Positions 31,481 to 32,110 of a DNA stretch of 32,110 nt are shown piece by piece. Below the pieces are notes generated by a model. It saw only the letters and a list, made by a program, of their open reading frames with translations. It was not told the DNA's origin and ran no database searches. The position numbers were made by a program, and so were the translations under genes. Within the stretch, counting starts at the first letter, position 1. Each line of letters starts with the position of its first letter. This DNA comes from Euprymna scolopes (taxonomy: Eukaryota; Mollusca; Cephalopoda; Sepiida; Sepiolidae), in the NCBI GenBank assembly GCA_024364805.1, contig CM044516.1, forward strand, positions 8,574,276 through 8,606,385. Reading direction: 5' to 3'.

Positions 31481-32030
31481 TTAAGTTTTGGTTAGAGGTA
31501 ATATTTTGTGCAATCCCAACAATATTCATCGATGCAATGTTTTCCCTTTTTGGCTTTAAGTAACATTAACTCTAGTCATTTATCGCAAATATCGTAGTTC
31601 TCGATTAAGCCATGCCGTGCTAGCATTGTTATGTTATGTAAACTTAAGATAGTTAAATATCTTATAAAAGGTTTAGAAAACAATTTCCAAGAAATACGGG
31701 GTGGTTGCTAAAAAAGCAGAAAATGCTCAGACGTTGAAATATTTTTGCAAAAACGGGAAATTTGTTTTTAGTATATCCGTTCATTCTTGGCGAGAGGATA
31801 CTGCTTCAAGACCTTTTCTTTTCAGACTTGCAACAACATTATCAGACTAATCGTGTAAAACATATAAATATTTTGTCAGCCCGTAAGTCACGTTTTCACT
31901 TTTCAAGAAAATAATCACCCACCTTTGAAAGTCTTCAAGCTGCTTTTTACTGCCTTTGTCGATAATTTGTGCATCGAAATCGAAGGAGTGAATAAGCCAG
32001 ACATAATAAAACTTAAACATAATAAAATGG
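31481..32030. other. Unassigned intergenic DNA
   Basis: No coding, RNA or repeat signal was recognised. Confidence 0.5.
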
Positions 32031-32110
32031 AAATAATAATAATAATAATAATATATATATTATATATATGTATATATATATTATACATATTATATATATA
32101 TATTATATTA
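32031..32110. repeat. (AAT)n then (TA)n microsatellite at window end
   Basis: A triplet run to about 32051 is followed by TA-rich sequence that runs off the window. Confidence 0.95.

Overview
This window looks like intergenic DNA from a large, AT-rich animal genome. The best guess is a coleoid cephalopod (octopus-like). That guess is an inference from remembered sequence style, not from a database search. It rests on very long (TA)n and TATACA-type microsatellites, abundant decayed LINE, Penelope-like, Helitron, mariner and hAT relics, and octopus-like Helitron and LINE protein fragments. I see no intact host protein gene, no rRNA or functional tRNA gene, and no CRISPR. Most long open frames are artefacts of tandem repeats.

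Layout. 1-3490: repeat tails with about 150-bp internal units, microsatellites, a possible solo LTR (1499-1750), a cluster of CRE-like sites and mostly unrecognised DNA. 3493-7040: a mariner transposase end with a 62-bp palindromic terminus, then two fragments of one LINE family lying head to head (minus 4125-5110, plus 6278-7040) around an inverted triplet repeat. 7041-13262: satellite-like DNA, including a 40-bp hairpin, a 28-copy 30-bp minisatellite (9460-10303), a foldback element with a partial tandem copy and 0.7 kb of TATACA microsatellite. 13335-16930: a minus-strand Penelope-like element with reverse transcriptase and a degraded GIY-YIG end, and a hammerhead-like motif downstream of it.

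17000-22270: microsatellites, an inverted repeat, four copies of an unnamed repeat, a second LINE family with a tRNA-like head next to it, and short tandem repeats. 22275-25235: a decayed autonomous Helitron, read mainly through its helicase, interrupted by a 594-bp segment. That segment recurs at 25429-26024, carries Pol III-like boxes, and is flanked in the Helitron by a direct duplication of about 113 bp. 26090-26600: a pseudogene of a widespread multicopy ORF family of unknown function. 26956-27282: a non-autonomous hAT element with an 8-bp target duplication. 27940-30150: degenerate tandem repeats. 30192-31126: a structurally complete non-autonomous Helitron carrying tRNA-like modules and a CpG-rich (CGT)14 tract. 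31155-31480: a distant relative of the repeat at the left edge.

Nothing here forms a working pathway. The interest lies in how the elements nest and in three candidates: the 594-bp repeat with its long flanking duplication, the hammerhead-like motif by the Penelope element, and the tRNA-like cargo of the short Helitron.
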